The position numbers and the translations under genes are program-made. A stretch of DNA of 64,000 nt, taken from positions 3,906,001-3,970,000 of the forward strand of contig NZ_CP051685.1 of NCBI RefSeq assembly GCF_012849555.1, in the 5' to 3' direction. The stretch comes from Massilia forsythiae. GTDB lineage: Bacteria; Pseudomonadota; Gammaproteobacteria; Burkholderiales; Burkholderiaceae_D. The notes under the pieces are model-generated. The model had not been told where the DNA came from. It ran no database searches and worked only from the letters and a program-made list of their open reading frames with translations. This document shows, piece by piece, positions 31,201 through 41,070 of the stretch. The stretch's first letter is position 1. Each line of letters begins with the position of its first letter.

Positions 31201-32080
31201 GACAGGCAAGCGCGAAATGCTCCGACCCGTGCGCGTAAGGCCTGCCGTGCCAAGCCTCGAACATGGGTTGCTCGTCGGGCATGTAGCCGCTCTGCGGTAG
31301 CCAGGTCGCATAGAGCCAGTCGATGGCCCGAGACTCGAGTGCCAGGTCACCGTCAACGTCGACCTCGGCCACTCGCATCGGTGGAAAGTCGAAGCGGCCG
31401 ATCTCGCCATCCAGTGCGACGTCGTCGACCACGAGTGCGATGTCGTAGCGGCAGGCAGCGATGCCGACGACCTCCGGTTCGTCCCATGAATAGCCAAGCC
31501 ACTTGCCATCGGCCACGCCCCGTGCGAGCGCCCAGCGCAGCAATCGCTCGTACGCGGCCTGTACGATGCCTTGACGGTAGGGCTCGAGAACCCTGATGTA
31601 GGCAACGGTACGGGCTGGAAGATCGCGTATGTGCGCGACGAAGCCGTCCGGATTTTCGCCAGGAAGCGGCGTGGCAAATACCGACTCGCCATCCTTGGTT
31701 CGCATGGCATGTGGAAGTTCGTGGTGCCGGTCGCGTCGGAATCGCTCCAGCTCGAAGGTACTTGGGGCGACGCCATACTGCCGCCGGAAACTGCGTGAAA
31801 AGTCCGAGGACGAGGAAAAACCGCTATGCAACGCCACTTCGGTCAGCGAGCGCGCGGGTGCGTGCGACATCAGGTAGAGCGCGCGTTCCAGGCGCAAGCG
31901 CATGCAGAACTGGTTCAGGGTCTCGCCCAGTGTCGACTTGAAGATGCGATGGAAGTGGAAGGGCGAAAAGCCCGCCACCTTGGCGACATCCTCAAGCCTG
32001 GCGGGCCTGGCAAGATCACGGACGATGTGATCGATGGCGCGGTTGACGCGCTCAACGTGGTCTGATGGGTAAGTGGACAT
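31178..32080 (-). CDS. AraC-family regulator with GyrI-like effector domain
   Basis: 300 residues. The N-terminal about 110 residues form an AraC DNA-binding domain with two helix-turn-helix units (LEDVAKVAGFSPFHFHRIFK, then LTEVALHSGFSSSSDFSRSF). The C-terminal about 170 residues match the GyrI-like/effector-binding fold (VAHIRDLPARTVAYIRVLEP, ending YAHGSEHFALACQL), as in SoxS/Rob-like small-molecule-sensing regulators. Start at ATG 32080, where the AraC domain begins; the frame is open further upstream without conserved sequence. It is divergent from the VOC gene across 154 bases, so it probably regulates it and itself. The ligand is unknown. Confidence 0.85.
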   Translation of the reverse strand: MSTYPSDHVERVNRAIDHIVRDLARPARLEDVAKVAGFSPFHFHRIFKSTLGETLNQFCMRLRLERALYLMSHAPARSLTEVALHSGFSSSSDFSRSFRRQYGVAPSTFELERFRRDRHHELPHAMRTKDGESVFATPLPGENPDGFVAHIRDLPARTVAYIRVLEPYRQGIVQAAYERLLRWALARGVADGKWLGYSWDEPEVVGIAACRYDIALVVDDVALDGEIGRFDFPPMRVAEVDVDGDLALESRAIDWLYATWLPQSGYMPDEQPMFEAWHGRPYAHGSEHFALACQLAVTRM

Positions 32081-32234
32081 GATATCTCGGTTGTGTTCGC
32101 AAGATTTGGCAAGCCGGCGTCGATTTTCCTTCCTATGATAGCGCCTGGACGATCGGCTCACGCCGGTCGATTTGACGAAGTAAAGAATGCAGCGCCGCGG
32201 CGTGCAGGCTTGTGATGATGATCGGGAGGACGGG

Positions 32235-32621
32235 ATGAAACGAGTGACAGGTATCGGCGGTATTTTTTTCAAGGCGAAGGATGCACCCGCGCTACGCTCC
32301 TGGTACCAGCGCCATCTGGGTATCGATGTCCAGTCGTGGGGCGGCACGGCCTTTACCTGGGACGAAGCGAATGGCAAGCCCGGCGCCGGATCGACGATAT
32401 GGTCCATCGCTCCGCACGATGGCGGACAGTTCGCCCAAAGCGTCGCGCCATTCATGATCAACTACCGGATCGACGACCTGCATGCGCTCGTCGGTGCGCT
32501 GAAGGCCGAGGGGTGCAAGGTGCTCGACCGGATCGACGACAACGAATTCGGCAAGTTTGCCTGGGTCCTCGACCCGGAGGATAACAAGGTCGAGCTGTGG
32601 CAACCGGCTGACGGTCATTGA
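32235..32621 (+). CDS. VOC-family (glyoxalase/bleomycin-resistance) protein
   Basis: 128 residues of the vicinal-oxygen-chelate superfamily: the start GIGGIFFKAKDAPALRSWYQRHLGI and the end FAWVLDPEDNKVELWQP, with one Glu in the metal-ligand position of the last strand. Members include glyoxalases, dioxygenases and antibiotic-binding proteins, so function cannot be set from sequence. ATG 32235 has GGGAGGA upstream. It is divergent from the AraC/GyrI-like regulator. The 183 bases after it, up to the pPIWI-RE gene, hold no visible gene. Confidence 0.82.
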   Translation: MKRVTGIGGIFFKAKDAPALRSWYQRHLGIDVQSWGGTAFTWDEANGKPGAGSTIWSIAPHDGGQFAQSVAPFMINYRIDDLHALVGALKAEGCKVLDRIDDNEFGKFAWVLDPEDNKVELWQPADGH

Positions 32622-32804
32622 AAGCACACGAGGACATCGACTGGCCGACGATTTGGATACCATGGCATGCGCGCGGGTGTGACTTTCACAAGAGTAAATT
32701 GAGTCAGACATGGGACGTTCTTCGTTTACGTCGCGCGCTGCTCCACGCCACCGACGTCGGCGCCTGGCGTGCAGCCCTTGGGTGCCGACGTCAGCGGCAG
32801 AACT

Positions 32805-35141
32805 TCAATCGTTCGCGTATAGACGTCGGCTGATCCCGATGGCGGGATGGTCATGCGCTACCTGCTTCCCAAGGTGCATCGGAGCGGGAAGGCGCAGGGT
32901 GCCTTCCCACACCGGGGAGTTCCGGCAAAACAGCGCGGCCTGATGAGCAATTTCGCTTTCGCTCGCGAAGCGGCCTGCACGCAGGATGGCGATCTCGGTT
33001 ACGCCCAGTTGCCGCCAAGGATCACGCAAGAATCGCCCGTCGATGTCGTAGCGCGTATTGAAACGCTGTGAGATGACGCGCGAGTAGTGGTTGGATGGTG
33101 AAACGAAGTAATACACGCCACGTCCGCAGCTCGCCTGGTACAGCCCGATCCGGGCGCCGATGTAGCCGGGAGCAACACGATGCCGCACGTTGTCGCCGCT
33201 CATCTGGGCCACGTCGGCGTCAGCCCGGACCCGAACTATCCAGGCGTTGGTATTCGCTAGGTCGGGATAGTATTGCCCGCCGCTGTCGCGCAGTCCGTCG
33301 AAAATGGAACGCAGCGCGCTGTGGCAAAACACGATAAGGGGCGTGTCGGCCACGTCTGTCGGCGCGAGCAAGGCGCGCGCAACATGGTGCCGTACTTCCT
33401 CGGCGGTCATGAGCGTCGAGTGGGCGTGGATCTGGGTGATTCCCGACTGGTAATCCAGCCAGTGCGACTTGTTCGTCCGGGGATCGAGCCAGAAGATTTT
33501 GGGAACGCCATCGTCCAGCCGCATCCTCGTGACGACGGGCAGGAATACCGCCGTCCCCTTGGCCCTGATCCGTTCCAGGTACAGGCATACGACAACGGTC
33601 TCGTCAGGCAGGGTACGGACGCGCGTCCGCGAGCGCAGGATGCCTGCCTGTCGAATCGCCTCGAGGAGGCTGGCGCTGGCTGCGTAGTCCGGCTGTTCAG
33701 GATCGTCCGTGAAGATGAACTGGCTAGTCGCACCGCTTTCCGCGAACAGCCGCCGCAGTTGGAACTTCGGATCGAGTTCAGGTTTTCCCTGGGCGGCGTC
33801 AAGCGAGGTCTCGATGATCGCCGTACGGGCGCGCGTGTCCATTAATGCCGGCGCCAAGTGTTGCCGGAACCAGCCTTCGAGCTGCCTCGCATCGACCGGG
33901 CGGCACAGCATACCTTCGGCGTCCGGCGGACACGTGTGATGCAAGGTCGGGCGCTGCAGCGCCAACGCGTCCAGGCGCTGTTCATGCTCACCTATCAAGC
34001 GATTAACCTTGTCCAATCGCATTGCCGTCTGGGCATGGGCGGTGACGACGAGGATCGGCAGGCTGCCGGCGTTGACCGCTGCGTTCGCTGCTCGCGTCGT
34101 TCCCGCACTGCCGTCGGCTCCCGTCCACGTGTCCTTGCGCAGCGATCCAACAACACGTTCTGCCAGCACCGGCTCCGTTCCGGCGACCGTGCTGCGCAGG
34201 TGCCAGCATGCCTGGTCGAGAAACAGCGGCCCGGCACCGGAGGCGATCAACGGCGCCGACGGGGCAATGGCGTGGAGCGGACGCAGGTCGCTGTGGGCCG
34301 AGAGGTTGTCGATGCCGAGCCTGGGGAAAGATGCCAACTCGAAATGTCCGAGCAGCCGGTCTGCTTGGTGGAGATAATTCGTCTCGTAGTGTCCATCGTC
34401 ATGGCGTTTGGTGAAGATGGCCAGTTTCGCGATACTACCGTTGGTACGAACCAGGGCATGCCGGGTTTTATGTTTCCACTGGGTCAATATGTGACTCAGG
34501 TGTACGCGTATGGCGATATACGGCGTCGTTTCACCGTGGATGAGGACCAGCTTGGGGCGGATGCCGTGCAATGCCACCGCCCGTCTGTCCCCAAACGCCG
34601 AGACAATCGGATGGTCCCAGGCCAGCAACTCGCCTTCCGACGTTAGGTGCAAGGACAAGGGGATGGTAGACGTCATCGGCGCAACCGACATCGCCGCGGC
34701 GACCAGCCACGGAATCACTTCATACGCCATCGACGCTATTGGACTGCGCGTTCCCAGGATCATTTCAGCCGACAACGCGTAGGGTGCCCCGACTTCCAGC
34801 CTGTCCGCGGCGATCGTTGGCGCCGCACCTGCAACCCGGAGCGTGTCCAATGCCCACAGATGCAGTGCGCGGTTGATCACCTCGACCGGCAGCGGATGCA
34901 GCGTCACGATGGCCGGTACCGAGCGCTCTTGGGATGGGTCGATATTGATCCAGACGGGGCCCCTGGACAGGATAGCCAGCATTTCCGCCAGGCCGCTCGT
35001 GGGCAGGTTGGTCCGGCTCCAGCTGCCCTTGAGCAGGGACCACGCAGCCTGGTAGGCTCGTGTTGCCTGGTAGGCGTACGCGCAGGGAAGTGCGGCCGGC
35101 GTGAACCGGAACAGGTTGGTACGAAGCTGACCATGTCTCAT
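32805..35141 (-). CDS. pPIWI-RE protein (prokaryotic PIWI/RNase H-like)
   Basis: 778 residues. The C-terminal half has family-specific landmarks of PIWI-RE proteins: AIIETSLD (about 435) followed by LDPKFQLRRLF (about 452-462) in the MID/PIWI transition, AWIVRVRADADVAQ with a conserved Arg, then DPWRQLGVTEIAIL with the conserved Glu, and the closing LRLPAPMHLGKQ (about 745-756). In known pPIWI-RE modules this protein is encoded with a DinG-type helicase and an REase-like protein and is predicted to act on R-loops or invading DNA. Exactly those two genes precede it here. The ATG overlaps the helicase stop (ATGA). Identification is from remembered family features; a profile search would settle it. 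Confidence 0.8.
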   Translation of the reverse strand: MRHGQLRTNLFRFTPAALPCAYAYQATRAYQAAWSLLKGSWSRTNLPTSGLAEMLAILSRGPVWINIDPSQERSVPAIVTLHPLPVEVINRALHLWALDTLRVAGAAPTIAADRLEVGAPYALSAEMILGTRSPIASMAYEVIPWLVAAAMSVAPMTSTIPLSLHLTSEGELLAWDHPIVSAFGDRRAVALHGIRPKLVLIHGETTPYIAIRVHLSHILTQWKHKTRHALVRTNGSIAKLAIFTKRHDDGHYETNYLHQADRLLGHFELASFPRLGIDNLSAHSDLRPLHAIAPSAPLIASGAGPLFLDQACWHLRSTVAGTEPVLAERVVGSLRKDTWTGADGSAGTTRAANAAVNAGSLPILVVTAHAQTAMRLDKVNRLIGEHEQRLDALALQRPTLHHTCPPDAEGMLCRPVDARQLEGWFRQHLAPALMDTRARTAIIETSLDAAQGKPELDPKFQLRRLFAESGATSQFIFTDDPEQPDYAASASLLEAIRQAGILRSRTRVRTLPDETVVVCLYLERIRAKGTAVFLPVVTRMRLDDGVPKIFWLDPRTNKSHWLDYQSGITQIHAHSTLMTAEEVRHHVARALLAPTDVADTPLIVFCHSALRSIFDGLRDSGGQYYPDLANTNAWIVRVRADADVAQMSGDNVRHRVAPGYIGARIGLYQASCGRGVYYFVSPSNHYSRVISQRFNTRYDIDGRFLRDPWRQLGVTEIAILRAGRFASESEIAHQAALFCRNSPVWEGTLRLPAPMHLGKQVAHDHPAIGISRRLYAND

Positions 35142-38100
35142 GCGGCCTCTGGCTTGTGGGTGGCGATGTAGTTGACCAGCGCGGTCGCAAGCGCCGCGTG
35201 GTGGCGGGCAAACTGCGGCCATTTGCCGCTGGTACGGAGAATGCGCACTGTCTCGTCCAGCAGGTCGGCCCACGTCGTCTTGCTGTCGTAGAAGGCGGCA
35301 TCCGCAAGGTAGCAGGTAACTGCGGTACCGCCGCGGCGAGCCCGGCCCAGGAGCTGGGTCAGCGTCACCAAGATGTTCATCACCGTGTAGTGCCGGATAT
35401 TCGCAGGCTGCTGGCTGAAGGCGGGCGACGAGTTCCGGATCGTGTACAGCAAAGCGTTGGCGCGTTTGCGTTCCTCCAGCATGGCTTCGCCCGGGGCCTC
35501 CGAGGGCAGGACCGTATTGCCCGTCTCGTAGCAAACATGGGCAAGGTTGTTCCCAGGGCGGTCGGACGATGGCAGGGGGCGTACACACACGACGATGCCA
35601 CCGATGGCGGACTCGCCGTTGGTATTCACGATGTTGTGTCCGCGCGCCATGGGGAAGATCGAGCTGACCAGAATCGTTGCGCCGGCATGCGGTCCGGTAG
35701 CAAATGAAGCCAACTCGGCGAAGGCCATTTTCTGGTCTCGTGGCAGGCGCTGGGCGCCGACGTCGGTGCCGGAACTGCGCACAAGTAACACGTCCCGGCC
35801 AGGTCCTTCGGGCAGTGCGAACAATGCCGCTGCCAGCTCTTCAGCATCATCGTCGCTGTTTGTCACCAAGAGCAGCCGCGCACGTTGCGCAGTGACGGGG
35901 CTGGAGCGCAAGTGTGCCAAGCGCGCATCCAGCCATGGCCACAATTCGATAGCCAGGGAGCGTACTCGGCTTGCCCGCTGCTGCATGGGCGCGCCCGACA
36001 CGGCGACCGTGGTGCCGACGTGTTCGAAGTTGATGTGCCCAGGCGAATCCGGCACGTCGACCAGGTCCGTTGCCGGCAAGTCGAAGTTGCTCGCGCCCGG
36101 GAAGTAGGCGGTCGCCGAAAACCCCACGAAGATGCGTTCGACGCCCGCATAAGCCAGCGCGGTCAGCTGAGGCAGTGCCAGCAATGTGCCGTGCGGGTCG
36201 CCGCGCATCGCCACCACGTGCAGCGTTGACTCCCCGGCATCGGATTCCTTGCGCTTGAAACCGTAGACGGTCCGGTGCAGCGGTCCGTTTGGCGTCGGAC
36301 TGACCGGTTCCGCACCTTTCAGCGATTGCTGCACCTCGCGGGCATGGTCGACGTTCGCCCGGATCAGGGCCGGCAGGTCGTGCTGCAGGTCGCGTAGCTG
36401 CTGCTCCAGGAACGCCAGCCGGCCGCGCAACAATAGGGATGCCTTGAGCTTCTCGTGCTCCTTTGGCTTTGTGCCTTTCGCCAAGCGGCTGGCGGCCGCG
36501 AGTTCATCGATCAGGACCTGCAGTTCACGCGCCATTGCCTCTGGTGCCCGGGTGCCGTCATTGCGCGCCCAGTAGGCCAGGTTGCCTTGCAGGCCGCGCA
36601 GCGCGGACGGCACCAGCTTGCGCTGGTCGAACAAGTCGTCGAGGAGCTCGCGCGACAGCTGCAGCTTGTCCGTAAGGACGCCATCGTCCGCGGTCGGCCA
36701 GGTGGTTTCCTTCTTCGGCCATTCGAAGTGGCCGGCCCTGTGCAAATCGAGCAGTTCGTTGACGGTGAGCGTACAGTAGGTCAGCGCCCAGCTGGCCCGG
36801 ATGATGTTCGACGGCTTCATGTCGTGGATCGGGGTCGCCGGGAATTCGACTTCGTGCCGCAACTTGCCGAGCAGCGTCGTCGTTTGCCGGCTGCCGAGCT
36901 CGAGCTCGAAGACGCTGGAACTGATGGCCGACTGCAGCAAACCGTCGATTTCGTCGACAAGAAAGACTTGCGATTTCCTGAGCAACAGCTCAACCGTATG
37001 CAGGGGAGCTGGCTCGGCGGGACCGCCTGCGATCGGGATGCGCGTGGTCCCCGCCAGCAGCGCGTGGTGGTTCACGACGACGATATCGGCCTCGATCGCC
37101 TGCGCCAGCATGTGTACCATTCCGCATCGGGGGAGCAGTGGGCATGTTTCGAGCCGCTTTGTCCGCTCCCCACCGCGCGCCGTTGCAGTGGACAGATGCA
37201 GGGTGAAGCAGGGTTCCAGCCCCGGTTGGCTCCAGCTGTCGTCGCTGGAAAAGGCGTCGAGCAGGCACGCGTAGTGGTACGGGTGTTGATGCACGCGATC
37301 GACGAAGTGGTTTTCCGCCATTTCGGGAATGCGCGACTGGGAGTGCAGCGGTGCCACTGTCGTGGCCAGTCCGAGGGCCTGGGCGGATGCATGCAGGGCC
37401 GATGCCATGTGACGCACATCGAGTAGGTGGGGGACGGCAATGGTCATCTTTAACCCACGCCTGGCCGCGTCGAGTGCCATCAGCAGCATGACCACGCTTT
37501 TGCCGGCACCCGTGGGCGCGTTGACTCGATAAAATGCCCCTGGTTCGGTCTCGATGGCGAGAGACCTGCCGAGCAAGTGCTTCAGTGATGATACGTGGCT
37601 GTTGTGGAGCTCGTCCGCTGCGTCGAGCACGATGGCGATTTGTTCAAGGTCGCGCGCGTTCCAGCGCACTGGTCCTGTACCAGGGGCATCATCGAGCGGC
37701 AAGCTTGAACGTGAGCTTAGGTAGCTGCGCATGTCGTCCGGGATCGAGAAGACACGCGTGCGTTCCGAGGTGAACTGTTTCAGCACAATGTCGCCGCTTT
37801 CGTTCATCCCCCCGACGCGCCGATCGCTTTTCCAATGCATGACATCGCCAAGCAGTTCCCTGATCAGGCGGTCAGGGTCCAGCGGTGCGGCAATCCGATA
37901 TCGATCCGTCTCATGGATGGTCACATGCCCTGCATGGGCATGTGTCACCAGCTCGAACCAGGCCAAGGGCGTATCGATGAGCAACTGCGCTTCCTGCATG
38001 AATGCATTTGGCTGCGCCAATTCATCGGGCCGGTAACGCAGGAATCGTGCAATGACCAGCATGTCGTCGTGTGGCAGCTGCGCCCAGCCGGACCACAGCC

Positions 38101-38212
38101 GGAGTCTTCCAGCCGAGATCGCGGCCGCATCCGCAAACGTCGGCTGCTTGGCGATGTAGCGTGCAGTGATCGATAGCGCCAAGGCGGTGCACTTTGCCAT
38201 CAGTGTTTGCAT
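35138..38212 (-). CDS. DinG/XPD-type superfamily 2 helicase of the pPIWI-RE module
   Basis: About 1024 residues. Walker A APTGAGKS (about 232-239), Walker B VFLVDEIDG with DEID instead of DEAH (about 417-425), VVNHHALL (about 379-386), and a C-terminal motif VI-like QLLGRARRGG. Four cysteines lie between Walker A and B, the last two spaced CPLLPRC, suggesting a 4Fe-4S cluster as in DinG/XPD 5'-3' helicases; that is inference. Start uncertain: ATG 38212 is chosen (AGGAAA upstream), with TTG 38236 and ATG 38200 as alternatives. All overlap or abut the REase-like gene's stop, so the three genes are coupled. It supplies the motor of the system. Confidence 0.85.
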   Translation of the reverse strand: MQTLMAKCTALALSITARYIAKQPTFADAAAISAGRLRLWSGWAQLPHDDMLVIARFLRYRPDELAQPNAFMQEAQLLIDTPLAWFELVTHAHAGHVTIHETDRYRIAAPLDPDRLIRELLGDVMHWKSDRRVGGMNESGDIVLKQFTSERTRVFSIPDDMRSYLSSRSSLPLDDAPGTGPVRWNARDLEQIAIVLDAADELHNSHVSSLKHLLGRSLAIETEPGAFYRVNAPTGAGKSVVMLLMALDAARRGLKMTIAVPHLLDVRHMASALHASAQALGLATTVAPLHSQSRIPEMAENHFVDRVHQHPYHYACLLDAFSSDDSWSQPGLEPCFTLHLSTATARGGERTKRLETCPLLPRCGMVHMLAQAIEADIVVVNHHALLAGTTRIPIAGGPAEPAPLHTVELLLRKSQVFLVDEIDGLLQSAISSSVFELELGSRQTTTLLGKLRHEVEFPATPIHDMKPSNIIRASWALTYCTLTVNELLDLHRAGHFEWPKKETTWPTADDGVLTDKLQLSRELLDDLFDQRKLVPSALRGLQGNLAYWARNDGTRAPEAMARELQVLIDELAAASRLAKGTKPKEHEKLKASLLLRGRLAFLEQQLRDLQHDLPALIRANVDHAREVQQSLKGAEPVSPTPNGPLHRTVYGFKRKESDAGESTLHVVAMRGDPHGTLLALPQLTALAYAGVERIFVGFSATAYFPGASNFDLPATDLVDVPDSPGHINFEHVGTTVAVSGAPMQQRASRVRSLAIELWPWLDARLAHLRSSPVTAQRARLLLVTNSDDDAEELAAALFALPEGPGRDVLLVRSSGTDVGAQRLPRDQKMAFAELASFATGPHAGATILVSSIFPMARGHNIVNTNGESAIGGIVVCVRPLPSSDRPGNNLAHVCYETGNTVLPSEAPGEAMLEERKRANALLYTIRNSSPAFSQQPANIRHYTVMNILVTLTQLLGRARRGGTAVTCYLADAAFYDSKTTWADLLDETVRILRTSGKWPQFARHHAALATALVNYIATHKPEAA

Positions 38213-39249
38213 AGGCTTTTCAGTTTCCTGATGCAACCGGTCTCGCTATGGACGCTCACGGAGGCTGGACTTTGTTCGGAAAGAAAACGGACATGTTTCT
38301 CCATATAGTCCGGTACCACGATCCACGTGGGTCGCGCTGCATCCAGCGTCTTCAGGTGCGTAGCTAGGCGCGTCGCGGAGCGCCAGGCCTTGGCGTCGAT
38401 GGTCACCACCGTGCCGTTCACGACGGTTTCGATGTCGGACGCATCCACTCCCGGCCATAGGTCGGCCGGCAAGCCTAAGGCTTCGATGCGTCTTGCGAGG
38501 GACAGTTCCAGCAAACCTGGTATGAGGGTGAACTTCCAGATGGGCGGCCGCAACATCAGCGCATCACCTGGAGCGTGTCCGACCAGCTCTTTTGCCGATC
38601 CGTTGTTGACGAGCCTGGCGCTCACCCAGCTCCATGCGCCGATTTTGTTTACGCACCAGCTCGACTGGCAAGCGACGGCGGGCGCCGTGATCGTCATCGG
38701 CCAGCCGCACACCGGGCACGGATATATCTCACCGTTGCGTTTCAGATGTTCGGGAATGGACATGTACATGTCGCGCACCCCAATACCCAAGGGGACAAGC
38801 AGTTCCTGGATGCCTGACGTGCTGTCCACGAGAGGATGTTCGATTACGTACAGGCGGAACCTGCGGTAGGTCTCCTCGCCGCCGTCCTGCAGCCGGCACA
38901 GGTCACGCACCCGCTTGATCATGCCTTGCACGTCTTCGATGTAGGCAAGCTCGTCGACCTCGAGCGCAATCTCCAGGCAGGTCGTGGACGGAAACCCCGC
39001 GACCTGCAGCGGCCCTGTGTAATCGCCTCGTACCGACGGATCGAGCCATTCTTCGATGGGCAGCCCGAGGTGCTCTTCGACCTCGGCCGGGGTAAATAAC
39101 CTGGACGCCGGATCGATCCTCCATCGCAAGGCCGCGACTTGGCGCAGCAAAGGCAGTGCGTTCCCCCGGCCGACCGCCAGCCGCTGTACACACGTGACCG
39201 CTGCCCGCAGTAGCCGATCTCGAATCGCCGTGTCGTGGCCGTCGGACAT
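38200..39249 (-). CDS. REase-like protein of the pPIWI-RE module
   Basis: 349 residues. The middle carries a zinc-ribbon-like set of cysteines, CPVCGWPM and CQSSWC (Cys178, 181, 194, 199). The C-terminal part fits a PD-(D/E)xK nuclease core: Asp272, then VTIDAKAW with Asp285-x-Lys287, then a strand PTWIVVPDY. This matches the restriction-endonuclease-like partner described for pPIWI-RE loci. It is the first gene of the operon; ATG 39249 has an excellent GGAGG site 7 bases upstream. The N-terminal half (about 1-170) is helical and I recognise no domain there. The helicase start overlaps its end. Confidence 0.75.
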   Translation of the reverse strand: MSDGHDTAIRDRLLRAAVTCVQRLAVGRGNALPLLRQVAALRWRIDPASRLFTPAEVEEHLGLPIEEWLDPSVRGDYTGPLQVAGFPSTTCLEIALEVDELAYIEDVQGMIKRVRDLCRLQDGGEETYRRFRLYVIEHPLVDSTSGIQELLVPLGIGVRDMYMSIPEHLKRNGEIYPCPVCGWPMTITAPAVACQSSWCVNKIGAWSWVSARLVNNGSAKELVGHAPGDALMLRPPIWKFTLIPGLLELSLARRIEALGLPADLWPGVDASDIETVVNGTVVTIDAKAWRSATRLATHLKTLDAARPTWIVVPDYMEKHVRFLSEQSPASVSVHSETGCIRKLKSLCKH

Positions 39250-39729
39250 CGCCTGCCTCCGTAACACCTGGGAGAACCGACAGCATAGCAGCCAACAACG
39301 CGCGTGACCTGGCAAGTCGGGCCGCGGTTGTCACGCCCTGGAACGGATGTAGCGCGGGCGCCACCAGCCGCTGCCTGCGAACTGATCGGCATCGTGCAGG
39401 TGAGCGTTATTGTGATGATGCACGGAAGCAGTGCGGATACAGAGTCCGCGCCTGGATGCGTGCCGTCTTTGTCGATGCCATCCCTCGGGCGTCTGTACTT
39501 CTCGACCAGAGATACGTTCGTGTTGCCCTGCAACCCGCGACCCGGTCGTGCGCGCGATGAAGACCGTGGGTCTATCAGGCAGGTGTGGCTGATCGGCCGT
39601 GATGGCAGTCGTGAATGGCAGCGGCCGGTGTAAGGGGGAGTGATGACACTTCGCTTGGCAGCGTCCGGGCGTGGCATCTGCCCTGCAGCGCAGGGTGGCG
39701 CCATGCCTGTTGGCTTGGTCCGTGAGGCA
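39250..39729. other. Intergenic region upstream of the pPIWI-RE operon
   Basis: 480 bases between the 3' end of hipA and the start of the pPIWI-RE operon. Both neighbours are on the minus strand. The open frames here overlap in ways typical of shadows and have no recognisable product. The operon promoter should lie here, but no clear -35/-10 pair stands out. Confidence 0.4.
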
Positions 39730-41070
39730 TCACGTCGCTTCCATACGCCGCAGGCGATCGCACTGCGCCAACATTCCTTGGAAAATCGTATTGGCCAGAT
39801 CTGTAGGAAAGTTATCGGGCAGCTGTTTGCCAACCGAATCGATGGCGCCGTCGACGCGACCCAGCACGTCGGCAATGATCTGCTCTGCCGCCTGGCTGCC
39901 CAAGCCCGACAGGCGGGCGTGACTCAGCCAATGGCGTCTCTGGATGCTGCCCAGGTTGTAGTGGTTCTGGGTTCCTCTCACCGCCATGGCGAGCTTGGCC
40001 TTTTGTGGTGCCAGGCTGTTTGCCCCCGTGCCGATGACGGGGTGTGCGGACAGGACGTCGTAGGCCGGCGTGGACTGGAACCGACTTCCCGGCAGAAGAA
40101 ACAGGCTGAAGTTCTTTGCGTGCCCATCCGTTGCGGCCAGGAGCCAGAACAAAAGCTGGGTTTTGAAAAAATTAATGCGATCGATGGCAGCCTGCTCGGA
40201 CCCTAGCAGGATTTCCATGATCGTCGAGATCCCCGGCCCCCCGTCGGCCTGGTACTTGTGCAGTGGCGACGTGCCAGTGGCTTGGCAAAAATCCTCCTGC
40301 GGCAGGCGCACGATCCAGGTTCCGTCTCTGGACAACCTCCTGTCGAAGCGTTCAACCACTAGGACTTTCATGTCTTCGAACCGCGCAATGTCGCAGTTTG
40401 CTGTCGGCACCCCCAATTCACGTATGAGTCGAGAACAGAGCCATTCGTTTTCGACCGATGTGCGCATGTCCGCCTGCATGGCGCCCACCAGACCCATCGG
40501 CATTTTGAGGATGTGCGTGGTCGGCGTGCTGCCAACTGGCTTGTGCCACTGCTCCGCATGCCACAAGAGGGCGCTTTTCTCCTGGGCTCCCGCGATGGAC
40601 AGACGAAGATCGGTATCGTCATCCGCTTGTCCGGGCAATCGGCCCGACGTAGTGTTTCGCAGAAGCGATGCGACTTGGCTTTCGCTCATGGGTTCGCCCC
40701 TGATCGTGAACAGGTCGGCCGGTTCCTCGCCCTCTGGTAAAAGCTGGATGGCGCCTACACAGTCGCGGCCTACAGCTGTCAGCAGCTGGTAGGGTGCGAT
40801 GCCTTCGCATCGGAAATGCGTCGCGAGTCGGCGTCTGATTGCCTCGCTGTCCGGCAGCAGGTTGTCGAAGTAGTTTTCGACCAGTTGTCCACGGTAGGGG
40901 GCGTTATCGGGCCTGAAAGGCAGGGACAGGGATAGTGGCCGTCCTTGTTCGTCGTTCAGCCAATCGTCATAGTAGCCAAGTACGTTCTGGCGTGAAGACG
41001 CATCCCAATACGCTGCAGGGGTGCCATTGAGCCAGAGAACCAGACGTTGGGTATGTGCCCGTCTTCCCAT
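39730..41070 (-). CDS. hipA: HipA-family toxin kinase
   Basis: 446 residues. HipA kinases phosphorylate a translation factor (GltX in E. coli) and induce dormancy; HipB neutralises them. The N-terminal subdomain has NVLGYYDDWLND and LVENYFDNLLPD; the kinase core has SIAGAQEKSALLW (about 158-170), HILKMP with the ATP-site Lys (about 186-191), the catalytic loop ATDGHAKNFSLF with Asp315 and Asn320, and a YDVLSAHP metal-site motif (about 335-342). The ATG follows the hipB stop with no gap (TAA-ATG), the classical antitoxin-first order. All key residues are present, so it looks active. Confidence 0.92.
   Translation of the reverse strand: MGRRAHTQRLVLWLNGTPAAYWDASSRQNVLGYYDDWLNDEQGRPLSLSLPFRPDNAPYRGQLVENYFDNLLPDSEAIRRRLATHFRCEGIAPYQLLTAVGRDCVGAIQLLPEGEEPADLFTIRGEPMSESQVASLLRNTTSGRLPGQADDDTDLRLSIAGAQEKSALLWHAEQWHKPVGSTPTTHILKMPMGLVGAMQADMRTSVENEWLCSRLIRELGVPTANCDIARFEDMKVLVVERFDRRLSRDGTWIVRLPQEDFCQATGTSPLHKYQADGGPGISTIMEILLGSEQAAIDRINFFKTQLLFWLLAATDGHAKNFSLFLLPGSRFQSTPAYDVLSAHPVIGTGANSLAPQKAKLAMAVRGTQNHYNLGSIQRRHWLSHARLSGLGSQAAEQIIADVLGRVDGAIDSVGKQLPDNFPTDLANTIFQGMLAQCDRLRRMEAT

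Noticed and set aside
31178..31776. Integrase or transposase near attL
   Set aside because: No R-H-R-Y or DDE-type motif is visible on either strand; the region is explained by the AraC/GyrI-like gene plus a short unidentified remnant.
35138..38212. Reading the large helicase as a stand-alone DinG
   Set aside because: DEID in place of DEAH, the length (about 1024 residues), and tight overlap with the REase-like and PIWI-RE genes fit a module-specific helicase better than housekeeping DinG.
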